Positions 1 to 13,178 of a stretch of DNA of 64,000 bases are shown in pieces. Position 1 is the stretch's first letter. Each line of letters opens with the position of its first letter. Under the pieces are notes generated by a model. That model made no database searches, was not told the origin of the DNA, and worked only from the letters and a program-made list of their open reading frames with translations. The stretch comes from Daedaleopsis sinensis (taxonomy: Eukaryota; Basidiomycota; Agaricomycetes; Polyporales; Polyporaceae): positions 5,084,001 through 5,148,000 of the forward strand of contig CM066300.1 in assembly GCA_033807695.1 (NCBI GenBank). Direction: 5' to 3'. Both the position numbers and the translations under genes were made by a program.

Positions 1-1333
1 TCCACCGCGTGCGGTCGATACCACCGATCCTTCCCTCGGGGCTGTCGTCCTGCGCGTACGAGCTGACCACGCGCCCGACTTCCGTCAGGCTCTCCTCGCT
101 CGCGACGAGGAACGGGAATCCGTCTTGGAACATCGCGGACGCCTCGAGGTCTGGAAACGCCATCGTCGTCGAGCATTGTCGTATCCGCGAACCTTTCATC
201 ATCAGATGGACGCGTCGCCCAAAGTAGTCTGATAGAATGTCGGATGGCGAACGAGTGCCCGGGTCAAATGATGAGCAGACGACGCCCTGCACGCGGTGCA
301 CTTTGAACATTGTGCAATCGTCGATGCTGTAGTAACTAGCGTGAGCGAGAAAAGCGTTGACAAGACTATGAGATGATGCGTACACTGGCCAGCTTGCAAC
401 ATCGTCCTGCGTCGGCCTCAGAGGGACGGAAAACGTCTCGCATCCCGAATCATCGGGGAACATCACAACTAATCGCCCGCCGTGCGGAGAGGCAGAGTGG
501 ACCTCTACTCTAGGTGTGATGAGTACCATCTGTCTCAGAGCGCATGAGCGGACGACGCTCGACGTACTTTACGCTAAGTGACCTGCGTACCTTGGGGACC
601 TCGCGAGCGGTGATAATCGTGTGAGTGTCCGCCTCAATGATACACCATTTTCTATCGTGCTGACACAAACGTTCAGTCATCTATATGCACATAATTCTCG
701 GGACAGTCTCGTGTGTTGCCTATAGTGTCTCAGGGGTGCATGTCGAGCCCGGTCAACTGACATCTCAACTCGCGCCGGTATCAAACGCACACGCGGAGAG
801 TGCGCACAGATTCGCAGACAATAGGGGCAGGAAGGATAGGGACACATACCTCTAAACCCTCCGGCGTATATGGCCATTCGGTCGCAGAGATCCCACGACA
901 GCTCTGCGTGAGTTGTATGGACTATGAACATCGCGCGAGCAGGAGATGAACGCTGTAGGTAGTCGCGCACCTTGATTGGGTGCACGAGGATCTTGGTCAC
1001 CCTCACGTCTCCAATGGCAAACGGCACGACGAGCTCGCGCTCGTCATCGTGTGCCTGCTGGGTCCCATTTCTATCCTTCAGATCATCTTTGAGTAGCTCC
1101 GGGGGGCATCCTTGCGCTGGCCCGTTCTCCGCGACTCCTGCGTGACCGGAGTTCGCCTTCTTGAGCCCCTGTGCGTTCTCTGAATGCTTAGGAGACGGTC
1201 GCTTGGATAGTGTCCATAGGAGGCCTGCAAGAGATATCACAAGCACAGAGAGAGTCCAATAGCGAGTACTCGGAGATTGTGCCGCCCAGCGGTCTTCGAG
1301 GTCGAGTCCGAGAAATGATAGTTGCGCTGCCAT
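1..1333 (-). CDS. MOSC-domain, mARC-like membrane-anchored oxidoreductase (3' end beyond window)
   Basis: Molybdenum-cofactor-binding MOSC protein of the mitochondrial amidoxime reducing component (mARC) type, expected to reduce N-hydroxylated substrates using cytochrome b5 electrons. Exons read on the minus strand: 1333-971, 903-850, 659-591 and 529 to the left edge, joined in phase by GTGCGC/GTATGT/GTACGC donors. Residues about 27-44 (YWTLSVLVISLAGLLWTL) are an N-terminal membrane anchor. The MOSC beta-barrel starts with VTKILVHPIK, continues SCRGISATEWPYTPEGLE and HDRKWCIIEADTHTIITARE, and the core has AFPDLEASAMFQDGFPFLVA, all typical of fungal mARC-like proteins. The C-terminal MOSC end, with the cofactor-ligating Cys expected in this family, is outside the window. 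It is divergent to the kinase at 2073 across about 740 bp. Family call is firm; substrate is unknown. Confidence 0.9.
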
Positions 1334-2072
1334 GACTGGTATGAGCGCCTATCCAAGAGGATAAAACAGGCCTCGGTAATTGCCGGAGCCACCAGAGCTA
1401 CTTACTTTCAACTTTGATGAAAGGTTATGTTCTCTCTACATAATCCAGGCTGAGTCGTCACTGAACCGACATGAAGAGGGGTTTAATTACTGACCACAGA
1501 TAAACCAACCTGAGTCTTGAAGACATCGGTATGCCGCCCTGACAGGCTTAGGGTAAGCCCAAGTAATAACTTATCCTCGCGGCAATAAGTAAATGACCTG
1601 GCGTGGTGGCGGCGATCGGGCATCCTGGTTGTGTGAACTTGGTACGGAAACACACCGCATCTGGTCCCGACCATCTCTACTCACTCGTACGTAACGTGGG
1701 GAGCGTCACGGTCGTCGCGTTCAAAACCAGGACGCGTTCGTTCACTTGTGCTCTTGCCTCCAGTCGTCTTTAACACGACTGCGGACACACTCGGTGTGGG
1801 TCCGCACAAGTATTTCTAATCTTGCTTGTCACCATCTCTCTCTTTCTTTTCTACCCTCGCGTTTTGACGGGCTGAGTACTAGTGTGCTGGACGCCGAGTT
1901 CATGCCAAAGCTACCTCCTAGCGGAAAGTAGATTGCCCTTGATTGTGTCAACCATCGCAAGGTAACCACATGTCATACTGCTATACATCACCTGCTCAAG
2001 CTATCTGGCAGAAGCCTTGGTCGGCGGGAGCTACATAAGTTCGTGCACAGTTTCAGCCCTACCGCAGCTACC
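1334..2072. other. Intergenic, divergent promoter region
   Basis: About 740 bp between the start codons of the MOSC gene (minus) and the FHA kinase (plus). Only short, compositionally random ORFs occur. It must hold both promoters; I see no convincing TATA box or known operator. Confidence 0.5.
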
Positions 2073-4482
<2,410 letters not shown>

Positions 4483-4790
4483 TGCGGAGAGAGCACTCAA
4501 TTGGGGATTTACGTTGGTCGATAACACATTGTTGTACAGTTCTTGGTTCATGTCCAATGAGAGGACACTCTTGCATAAGTTTCACACGTATGAACGATGT
4601 CGTACCAAAGACCGCAGATGGGTTGAGAATAATCGACGGAGTCCAGATGACTGTCTTCATCCCAAATCCCGCAACTAGCGAGTTAACGTCAAAACCCTGC
4701 TGGATGATATGCACGAGTAACATAACAAATCTGCGTGACTTCCGGATCCTCTAGTACTTACGCGATCGCTGAGCAAACATACGAACGCAT

Positions 4791-5475
4791 TCATGCGGTA
4801 CGCAGGATAAGGTGGACACCGCTGTCCGTGCTAATGACGTCGCTGATCTCGCCGACCCTCAAGGCATACGTCGCGTCCTCGAACGGCTTCTGCATCTGGC
4901 CCTGTAGGCGTGCGAGGACCCGTTGAGCCAAGATATGATCAGGAGCAAGGGCGATTCCGGACGTACCGGCTTGAACATCCCGAGGTCCCCGCCGTTTGAG
5001 TGCGAGTTGCAGTCGCTGTGCTTGGAGGCGAGCTCGGCGAACTTCTCCGGGGAGCCGTTGATCTCGGCCGCATAGCCCTGCAGGATAGCGATCGCCTCCT
5101 CTTTCGAACGAGTGATTTTTGGCTACACGTAGTGTTAGGGCGCATGATGCGAGACATCCCGGGTGATCTCACCTCCTTCCAGCTACCGGGGCGCCTGCTG
5201 TCCCTGTGCTTCACAAGCAGATGGCTCGCACGGACCTGCGCGGGGCGTCCCCCGCCCAGCAGATGCTGTTTTGCCCCAGGAAGTGCAGCAACCTGCTCTT
5301 GAGTCAGGCCTGGCGGCGCCTCCCAAATCGACTCCCCGGAGTCGATGTTGTAGAAGTAAGGCACGCCGCGCGAGCTCGAGAGACGGACTTCCCAGTTAGA
5401 CTAAGATAAGTAGCTTAATATCAGCGTCCATAGCTTTCGCGATGTCTATGGGAGAAGTGGCCAAGGGCGTACCAT
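4791..5475 (-). CDS. ess1: Pin1/Ess1 peptidyl-prolyl cis-trans isomerase (WW + parvulin)
   Basis: Phospho-Ser/Thr-Pro-directed prolyl isomerase, nuclear; acts on the RNA polymerase II C-terminal domain and cell-cycle proteins. Exons on the minus strand: 5475-5473 (the ATG alone), 5400-5173, 5122-4967, 4901-4791; 165 aa, the usual Pin1 size. The WW domain is at about 2-37 ([17 protein letters not shown], second Trp in SIWEAPP). The parvulin domain has the basic pair in [10 protein letters not shown] that reads substrate phosphate, the active-site Cys in [16 protein letters not shown], and [12 protein letters not shown] with the conserved Ser and His. The start relies on a coding exon of only 3 nt: the 5400-5173 exon opens with SNWEVR immediately after a CTTAG acceptor and has no in-frame ATG before the WW core, while ATG|GTACGC lies 72 nt upstream. 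It converges with the kinase gene and diverges from the proteasome gene (232 bp apart). Confidence 0.92.
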
Positions 5476-5707
5476 AGGCGGGGCTGGCTGGATGTTATGT
5501 TGGATGACGGTGGTGGTTGCAGAACAGATCACGATCGTCATCGCGTCACCGCCCGTTTGAGTAATACAAGCGCTCGAGGACGGCGTGACATCACGCAGCG
5601 TAACGCGACGCGCATGCGGCGCTTAGCCTGCTAAACACGGTCCCTGCTATACGCAAGCCTCATCTCCTCCTCCTCTTCCTCCTCCTCCTCATACTCTTCC
5701 GTTCAAC

Positions 5708-6777
5708 ATGTTCTTGACCCGCTCAGAATACGGTTAGCTTTCTTCTAAATTCTGATTGAAGAGCTCTTAACTATTCTTCGTGCAGACCGCGGTGTTAACA
5801 CTTTCTCTCCGGAGGGACGTCTGTTCCAAGGTACGCGCGCAATCATTTCGGCCATCGAAAGTGCAAAGCTCAGGTATCGCACACCCTAGTCGAGTATGCC
5901 ATCGAGGCTATCAAGGTGCTGCCCAGTACCCGCCCTCTCTCCGCGTCCCATCCTCACCCCGCCGCCCCCAGCTCGGCTCAACAACCGTCGGCGTGCGCAC
6001 GCCCGAAGGCGTCGTCCTCGGCGTCGAGAAGCGCGTCCAGTCCCCGCTACTCGAGTCCTCGTCCATCGAGAAGATCATGGAGATCGACCGCCACCTCGGC
6101 TGCGCCATGTCCGGGCTCACCGCCGACGCGCGCACGATGATCGACCACGCGCGGGTGACGGCGCAGAACCACGCGTTCACGTACGACGAGCAGATCAAGG
6201 TCGAGAGCGTCACGCAGGCGGTGTGCGACCTCGCCCTGCGCTTCGGCGAGAGTGTGCACGACGAGGACGCGATGATGAGTCGCCCGTTCGGCGTCGCGCT
6301 GCTCATTGCGGGCATCGACGAGCTGGGGCCGCAATTGTGAGTACATCCCTTCTCTCGTGGCCTTCCCCAAGTATTCGTGCAGGATTCAGTGTTGGGCTGG
6401 GTGTGCAGGTTCCACACAGACCCGTCCGGGACGTTTGTGCGGTACGACGCCAAGGCGATCGGTTCAGGTTCGGAGGCGGCGCAGAGTGAGTTGCAGGACA
6501 AGTGGCATAAGGTGCGTCTGGATCTCGTCGTCCTCCGCTGTGCATCTAGTGACCGTTTCCCAGCAAATGACATTGCAAGAAGCGCAAATACTCGTCCTTA
6601 GAGTGCTCAAGCAGGTGATGGAGGAGAAGCTTGACTACCACAACGTGCAGCTCGCGCAGGTGCGTGTATGCGGCTGTCACTCCACGTGCAGCATCACTCA
6701 TCGCATATTAGGTGACCCCAAGCGGGTTCCAGATTCTGAACGAAGTCCAGCTAAAAGAGATCGTCGAGCTTATGTAG
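5708..6777 (+). CDS. pup2: 20S proteasome subunit alpha-5
   Basis: Structural alpha-5 subunit of the 20S proteasome outer ring, cytosol and nucleus; non-proteolytic. Seven exons: 5708-5732, 5786-5830, 5890-5915, 5972-6336, 6409-6511, 6564-6659, 6712-6777; 241 aa, the same length as human PSMA5. It opens with [20 protein letters not shown] then [12 protein letters not shown], the alpha-subunit signature, followed by [30 protein letters not shown], the SVTQAV and FGVALL motifs, [13 protein letters not shown] and [10 protein letters not shown]. The first intron starts GTTAGC, a less common donor fixed by the invariant SEYDRG reading. The pyrimidine-rich run at about 5660-5705 just before the ATG is probably 5' UTR or core promoter. 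It is convergent with the phosphatase gene. Confidence 0.96.
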
Positions 6778-6952
6778 ACTTGGACATGAATGCTGCTGTT
6801 GTCGCTCATCGCTGTACCTTTACGCAATGTAAGTTGTTCGGATTGGGAAAATCGTAGTTATCCCCTTGAGTCTCGGCGGTCTGACCTCGAAAAGGTGGTC
6901 GTTACCAATCGAGTCTATGTTGTCGGTATGTGTACAATGTTTTATGTTCGCT

Positions 6953-8311
6953 CTACTTCGGTGGGTCAAAATCCTCAACAGTCTCATAAAACTCCTTGAT
7001 GAGCCTCTTCTGAGCTTCGACGCCAGTTTCACTCTAAATCCAACGACCTCGATCAGCACCAGTCACATCGACGGCGCGCGAGCGTCCAAGCCAGACGTAC
7101 CTCTGAATCGCCAATCGCGCGAATCACCATATGCTTCCGTCCCCACAGAATCTTGTCCGTCACGTCGTTGTCCAGCGGGTCCGTGCGCGAGCCCGCGACC
7201 AGGCATCCCGCCTCCTGACAAATGATCGCCCCGGCGCAGATGTCCCATGGCCTGTCAAGGGCAACCACTCAGTTCACTTGCGCATTCCTCAGAGACGCCG
7301 AAGGCTGAAGCGAGCACGCACCAAGTCCCAATCTCCCTGCACGCGTGAACAGACATCAAGTCAGTCGTCGTCGCTCGCATGCGCACCAATGCCAGCGCTC
7401 ACCAGTAGAGGTCGAGCCCGCCCTGTGCGACCAGGCCGTAGTTGAGCGCGGCGCTCCCGAGCGAGCGCAGCGAGTGCGCCATCTTGCCGCGGTCTACGCC
7501 CGTCGTGGGGTCCCCCGCGAGCCGTTTGAACGACTCGCCCTTCTTGTGCACGAGCTCCGCGGAGCGGTCCGCGCCCCACTCGACCCCAAGGAGCGCCTGC
7601 GAGAGGGACGGCAGCGGGCGCGGGGGCTGCGCGAGCGGCAGGCGCAGCGGCGCGCGCCCGCACTGCGCGAGGAAGGCGCCGCCGCCCTTGGTCGCGGTGT
7701 AGAGCTGCTCGAGGAAGGGGTTGTAGATGACGCCGAGGACGGGGCGCTTGAAGGAGATGAGGCCGAGCGAGATGCACGAGTGCGGGAAGCCGTGGATGAA
7801 GTTCGTCGTGCCGTCTGTGCGCGTTCGCGTTCGCGTTCACGTTCGGGGGAGGTGAGGTGCCGTGTATTTTGCGAGCAATGGGGACGAGGTCGGCGGCGCG
7901 TCAACGGCAGAAACATGGATGTGCTCACCGATGGGGTCGACGCAGAACGTCGGCTCGTCCGTCATCTCCCGCCGCACGCCCTTCGCGAACGTCTCCTCCC
8001 CCAGACTGCCATCGCAATGCCATCAGTACCTTCAGATTTCGCCTCGTTCACAGTCCGTGCAGCGGCGCGAGCGGCGCAGACACGCACAATTGGAACGTCG
8101 GGTACTTGTCCGCGATCCGCGCCTTGACGAGCTCCTCGACGCGCACATCGTACTCGGTGACGAGATCGACCGAGTTCTTCTTCTCGTCCGCCGCCCCCGA
8201 CGCGCGGATCGCTTCGGAGCCCTCGAGCATCAGGGCGCCCGCCTCGCGCGCGATGCCGACGGTGAACTCGAGGATGGACTGCAAGTCCGCTTGCGAGAGC
8301 TGCGAGGCCAT
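6953..8311 (-). CDS. Inositol-1-monophosphatase
   Basis: Mg2+-dependent phosphatase releasing myo-inositol from inositol monophosphate, feeding phosphatidylinositol synthesis; cytosolic. Exons on the minus strand: 8311-8088, 8005-7929, 7814-7403, 7336-7322 (15 nt), 7251-7101, 7033-6953; 319 aa. Visible family motifs are DLVTEYD, LGEET, metal-binding motif A DPIDGTTNFIHGFPH split over exons 2-3, and motif B WPWDICAGAIICQEAG, spliced through the 15-nt exon (EIGTW). The C-terminus ends with a short helix and stop. The 15-nt exon is required to keep phase and the family sequence LDLYWEIGTWPWD. The 8091-8100 junction is uncertain by one base. The last 3' base is only 175 bp from the proteasome gene. 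No signal peptide is visible. Confidence 0.93.
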
Positions 8312-8659
8312 AGGATTGGATTGGGGGTGGATGGCTATGTCAGGCAGCAGATCTAGAGAGTTCGAGCTGGGAGGAGGAGATGGAGATGGAGAAGGAAAGC
8401 CTGAGAGTCAGACAGTACTGCCGTGCTCAAAGCTGGTCTATATAAGTAAGTGTAATTAGGGGAAGACGAGCGCGCACGTTGGTGACGACATTCGATGCGG
8501 AGATCGATGAGATGCGAAGATACTTGCGCGCGCGGAGACAGAACCACAACGACCCCAAAACGCATCCAGCGCATGCGGGCCCGGGGATAGGAAGAGAGGC
8601 GACGGGTGTATCTTACGCTAACAGCTACAGCGAAGGCTTCGACCGCGAGTGATTACGGT
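8312..8659. promoter_or_regulatory. Promoter side of the phosphatase gene; left border of the tandem array
   Basis: Unique sequence between the phosphatase ATG and array unit 1. A TATATA-containing stretch lies at about 8439-8445, which could serve the minus-strand gene. Sequence to the left of 8660 is not shared with the other unit borders. Confidence 0.4.
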
Positions 8660-8736
8660 ACAGAGTACTGGTGCTTATGCATAGTTCTGATGTTAGCAGT
8701 GCGCGAGCGTGGACGGAATGCACGCGTCGGCCCGCA

Positions 8737-10357
8737 TTACTGGGCAAGCTGAACAGCGTGGGGGGCCCTAGCCTCGTACGCGAGCAGGGTACTCGGCATA
8801 GATAGATCGACCGTCTTTCTCTCCGTGACCTGGGCCTCCGATGTCCGATTTTCTGAATCGTGCTCGTGCGCCGTCTTCGCGACCGCGTCGGAATCAGCAA
8901 CAACGCCTTCGTCAACGGCAGGAACAGCAGGCAAGACGGCGACGTCTTCGAGCGGGGTGGGTGGGGTGCGCTGCCCGGCGCGCTTCTCGATCGCCTCCAC
9001 GATCGCAGCGAACTCGCTGTCGCCCGTCCAAGGGGCGGCGTGCGCCTCCATGTCCTCGTAGCCTTTGGCGCGGACGATCACCTCGCGGAGCGCTGTCTGG
9101 TCCGCGCGCGACGCAGACTCGTGCTGGCCGTGGAACTGCGCCGTGCAGAACTTCGTCGACGACCAGTGGTTGTCCAGGTACTTGCACTAGGGAAGAGATG
9201 GCGTCAGACGGCGCCCTTCTAAGGGCGAGACGACTTACCAAGCGGACATACGATGGTACGAATGTGCGCTCGAGGTCCTTCAGAGGCGTTGGGGAGAAAC
9301 AGGTTGGGTTCGACTCCGCGGCAGTCGCAACCATAGCAGAGTGCGCGCCTGGTCGACAGTCATGAGCACTGGTCCACAAGCTGTACGAGCACAAGCAGAA
9401 CGCACCTGTCGCCCCCCGTACCCGCTTCCAGTCGGCATACCCCAGACAGTCCCCGTTCTCGATCACCGCGACGCCCTTCCCCATCCGGTCCACGAACTCG
9501 ACGATCTCCCTCAGCCGCTCAATCTGTGCCTTCTCCTTCATCCGCTGATTCCGTGTCCGGCAATGCACTGTGAGCGCCGAGACCCCAGTGTTGACGATGC
9601 GCTCCACGAGCTTCAGCGTGTCCTCTTGCGACGGCAGGAGACGGATTTTCGCACTGATCGTGATCTCGGGTGGCATCGCTGCGCGCAGCGCGGACAGGAT
9701 AGCACAGAGCAGGTCCGGGGTGCTGAGCAGGGCGGCGCCCATACCTGAGTGCGTCGAGAACGGCTTGGGGCACCCGCAGTTCAGGTCGAAGCCGGACACG
9801 TCCTGCTGGACCATCTTGGCTGCCTGCACGGCGATATCGGGGTCGGCGGAGCCGATCTGGTAGATGAGGAACGGCTTCTCGACGGGATGTGTCGTGAATA
9901 TAGGTTTTGACTTGCCGTGGTAGGAGACCACGCCTGTTTTTGCTGCAATCGAGGCAAATGAGTCCTCGTGAACGCTGTAGAACAAGCATGGCCGGACTCA
10001 CGATCGACGACTCGGGTTGTGTGCAGGATGGCTTTGTCGACCGTCTCAGGGCCCCAGACGAGTTTTGCGCCATGCTTGAGGGAGAACAGTCGGGTAGGCA
10101 CTGCTCGTGAGGAGTGAGCATGAATGATATGTTGTGCTCAAGGGGAGTGCGTACTCACATGCGCCTGACCGCACCATCGGAGCCAGCATCAACCCATTCT
10201 TGTAGTCCTCGGAGGTGAGCGGCTCGTATTCGAGTCTCGGTCTTTTGGCGAGCCGGGGAGAAGAGTCAGGAGAAGGTGGGTGCGAGCGGCGAGACATACT
10301 GGTCGTGTATCCCCTGTAGTTGAGTGATTGTAGCAAGCGTAGGCGAAGATTGCGCAT
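8737..10357 (-). CDS. smm1: tRNA-dihydrouridine(20) synthase DUS2/Smm1, copy 1
   Basis: Flavoenzyme reducing uridine 20 of the tRNA D-loop with NAD(P)H. Exons on the minus strand: 10357-10159, 10100-10002, 9942-9406, 9348-9239, 9186-8737; 464 aa from the ATG at 10357 or 444 aa from the ATG at 10297. Family motifs are GLMLAPMVRSGALPTRLFSL, FLIYQIGSADPDIAVQAAK, the active-site Cys region FDLNCGCPKPFSTHSGMGAA, ISAKIRLLPSQEDTLKLVER, TVHCRTR and GVAVIENGD. A C-terminal region of about 150 aa (last exon) ends in an acidic, low-complexity tail. The first 20 residues of the long form (MRNLRLRLLQSLNYRGYTTS) are Arg-rich with no acid, like a mitochondrial presequence, so both cytosolic and mitochondrial forms are possible. 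Differences from copies 2/3: Gly instead of Glu in KRVRGATG, Ala for Val in MEAHAAPW, Asn for Lys in HDSENRTS. Confidence 0.93.
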
Positions 10358-10538
10358 GCGAAAGCCGATAGACACAGTGAGGAGAACGATAGCAGCACGC
10401 AGGACAGTAGTGCAGGTCTAAGATACGAGGAAGACAACGAGGAAGACGAGTAATTCCGAGTCAGGAGGGAAAAGCGGATAGTGCCAGGTGAATAGACTAC
10501 GGACATTGGCGCCTAAGAAGCACTTACCGAGTTGTGCT

Positions 10539-10552
10539 GCGTGACGTCACGC
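10539..10552. promoter_or_regulatory. CRE-like palindrome, unit 1
   Basis: GCGTGACGTCACGC is a perfect 14-bp palindrome containing TGACGTCA, the ATF/CREB-type bZIP site. It lies about 180 bp upstream of the long DUS2 start and is kept in all three copies. Regulatory role is inferred. Confidence 0.55.
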
Positions 10553-10569
10553 GACATTCAAGCGCTAAT

Positions 10570-11436
10570 GGGCCCAAAAGGGGGAGAGTCCCGCACGCTC
10601 TCGTCTCTGCTCTCGTCTCTGTCCCTCTCCGAGTCGACCTCGGCCTCGACTTTCCCTCCTCGACGCCCGCCTGCCCGATCGCGCCCCGGTTCTTTCCCTC
10701 GTTCTCCCCCAAACTCGCGTCCGCTGTCTCCCACGCCCTCTCAAGCGTCAACGTTCACCAGTGCACACGCCTTCCGTCCTCTATGGTCGCCCTACGCCGC
10801 CGCATTCTTCATTCTCGCCCGCTGTGTATGCTACATCTGAACTCGTCTAGTGACCGGCCGCCTCCGTCTTCCCGCACCTCTCACCGTCTCAGCCCGCCTC
10901 CCTCTGCCTCCGTTCTCTCTCATAGATCCCCGCCTTCCCCGGCCGGCTGTCGTCTTACACCCTCCTCGTCTTCCTCTCCTCCGCCGCGATAGCTCTCCAC
11001 CGCCGGGATAGCCATTAGCCATCACGCCATGCGGTCGAGAACGCGTCCCAAACTCACGCCTCGCTCTCGGGTGCGCCAGGTATGTCCTACTACCAAGAAC
11101 CGTCCACCCGTCCTCCTCCACCAACGACCCGGGCCCTTGGTCACCACAGACTGAGCACCAAGCCTCGCTCTCTCCTACTCCTGAACGCATGTGCCCTCGG
11201 ATGAGGTGCGCTGAGGGCGTGTCCCGAGCAGTGTACAGAACACTGCCCAGAACACGTCCTCATCCAGACGACCTGAGGACCGCTTAAGGCGTACCAGGGC
11301 CGCTACGCTACGGCTACGAATGGCCACCCCGAACGACTAGGTACATACGTCCCTACGAGCTCAGACTCATGTATTAGACCCATCCAGCGTGTTCATTGCG
11401 CTCACCGGACCAATATACGCCGTCGCATCCTAGGAA
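10570..11436. other. Pyrimidine-rich gene-poor DNA, unit 1 (also 20557-21423)
   Basis: The plus strand at 10600-11000 is strongly C/T-rich with runs such as TCCTCGTCTTCCTCTCC. The open frames here are Ser/Pro/Arg-rich in every frame, as expected from composition. No domain, splice pattern or family match supports a gene. Confidence 0.5.
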
Positions 11437-11965
11437 CGCGTGTGAGCATTCGGTTGAGCACAGCAGAGATGGTACGCACCCGCTCTTTGCTCTCCGTCTC
11501 CCGGAACGTGTTGTGTGATCCCGATGTGCTCAAATCTCGCATCAGCAGCGTCCGTCCGAGTGAGAGAGGTCGCGACTCACTCACGCATGTGCAACGTCCG
11601 GAACTCATCGAGATCTCACGCACTCGGTCCGCCATGAAGCTGTCGTCCGATCACGACGACTGCCGCGTGCTCATGGCGTTCTCTGAACCGGTCTACGCAG
11701 CGCGAGTGAGCCTTCAGTTGAGCACGGTAGAGACGGTACGCACCCCTCCATCATCAGGAGCGTGTCGTGTGACTCACATGCATGGGCTATAAACTCGCAT
11801 TAGCAGCGCCCATCCGAGTGAGACAGATAACGACTCACTCACACATGCACGACGCCCGGAACTGCACGTCCTCGTGCATCAACCACCTCAGCTCAGCGCT
11901 CAGGCCCCAGGAACAGCACAGCGAGCTTCCAGGGCTGGTCCCTTGCACGTACGACGTGCCGCTGC
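11437..11965. repeat. Two degenerate ~265-bp tandem repeats inside unit 1 (also 21424-21952)
   Basis: Two blocks start with GTGAGC..., continue TTGAGCAC(A/G)G(C/T)AGAGA and GGTACGCACCC (11437 and 11702), and later share CCGAGTGAGA and CGACTCACTCAC (about 11540 and 11812). Spacing is about 265 bp. A weaker third block begins near 11968. Another pair, ACTCACCGCAG followed by ACAGGAC, lies at about 12380 and 12632, about 255 bp apart. The repeats are much more diverged than the 10-kb copies, so they are older. Confidence 0.75.
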
Positions 11966-13178
11966 CTACAGAATGCCCGTGAGTCTCCGGCTGACCACAT
12001 CGACATGCTACGCACCCGCCATTGAACGTGTCGCCTGATCCTGACTGAACACTTCAACAGATTGCACTCGCCGGGCCGATTCGGGACCACGACTAGAGGG
12101 GGCTCTTGAGCGAGCTGGAACACGCGGCGAGGTCCACGGTACGTACTTTCGTTCGCATCTACAGCGCCCCCGAAGCAAAGTTCACTGAGCCATCTCTAGC
12201 TGTGCGACGAATGACGTGCATTCCGGGCAGTCTGTGCTGACCTGCCCCGGGAGATGGGTGAGTGGATGGGAGGGGCGTGACAGTCATACGAGGGACTCAC
12301 CACACGATCTCGATCTCCGCCAGACGCTGCAGAGCGAGAGAGGTGAGTGCGGACGATGTGTCGATTGCGTGGCAGAGCACTCACCGCAGGATACAGGACA
12401 GCACGACACCGAAGCTGGGACCCGATCTATCTCACCCAGAAGTCGAAAGAGCGCATGCGGAGCGCTGCGCATGTGTTGAGTCGACAGCCGTCTGCGTCGC
12501 CACATCGAGTCTTCTCGGTACATAGTACCGTCCATCCGGGAGTAGCGCATGAATGAAACTCACCGTGTACGGTAGTCACGTGTGCTGTAGAGAGCGGTGA
12601 GTTGGATCTCGACGACGCACTGCAGAACACTCACCGCAGTGAACAGGACGTGAGGGAGGACAGAGGCTGCGTCGAGAGGGAGGAGCGATGGGGACTGTAC
12701 ATGCGCGCGGACAGAGCTCCGTCGGACAGATGTACCCGCATGCGTGCGCACAATGGACCCCAGGCCGTTGGTGAGTGTTTGCGCAACCCCCGTCGGCACG
12801 AGCATACAGCGTGATCGAATTAGCCCCACCGCGGCGCCGCCAGGGCCGCTAGACCTCGCTTCCTAGCACCCGGCACTCGCATCTCGCCTCGTCTCGCAGC
12901 CACTAGTACTGCGCCTCGCAACCGCCAAGTGCTAAGTAGTGGTTTGCGCTCACGCGATAGCCACAGCGGAAACACGCCGTCCCGATTGGCTGCTCGCAAG
13001 GTCCCGGAAGAGGAATCAGCCCGCAAGGTACGTCCCGCACGCCCAATCCCGTCGTTCGATGTGCGGCTCATATGAGATCGGAACTGGTCGTCCCTGCCCG
13101 GATACAGGTGCCTGAATATGCACGTCAGGAGCGTGTCAGACACCCAGTCGCACGGCGCTTCCTTTGCAACTCGGGCGA
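11966..13178. other. Gene-poor DNA with degenerate repeat remnants, unit 1 (also 21953-23175)
   Basis: Contains further GTGAGT/ACTCACCGCAG motifs related to the 265-bp repeats. The longest open frame crossing it (minus strand, ending near 12820) differs in length and reading between units and has no recognisable protein features. Confidence 0.5.

Noticed and set aside
9907..10110. Frame through DUS2 intron 2 giving an alternative 'VHEDSFASIAAKTG' exon
   Set aside because: Would need a 27-nt intron; the acceptor GATTGCAG at 9943 gives a normal intron of 59 nt and the family sequence VVDPKTGVVSYHGKS.
10534..10992. 152-codon plus-strand frame upstream of DUS2
   Set aside because: Low-complexity Ser/Pro product of a C/T-rich tract; no start context, splice sites or homology.
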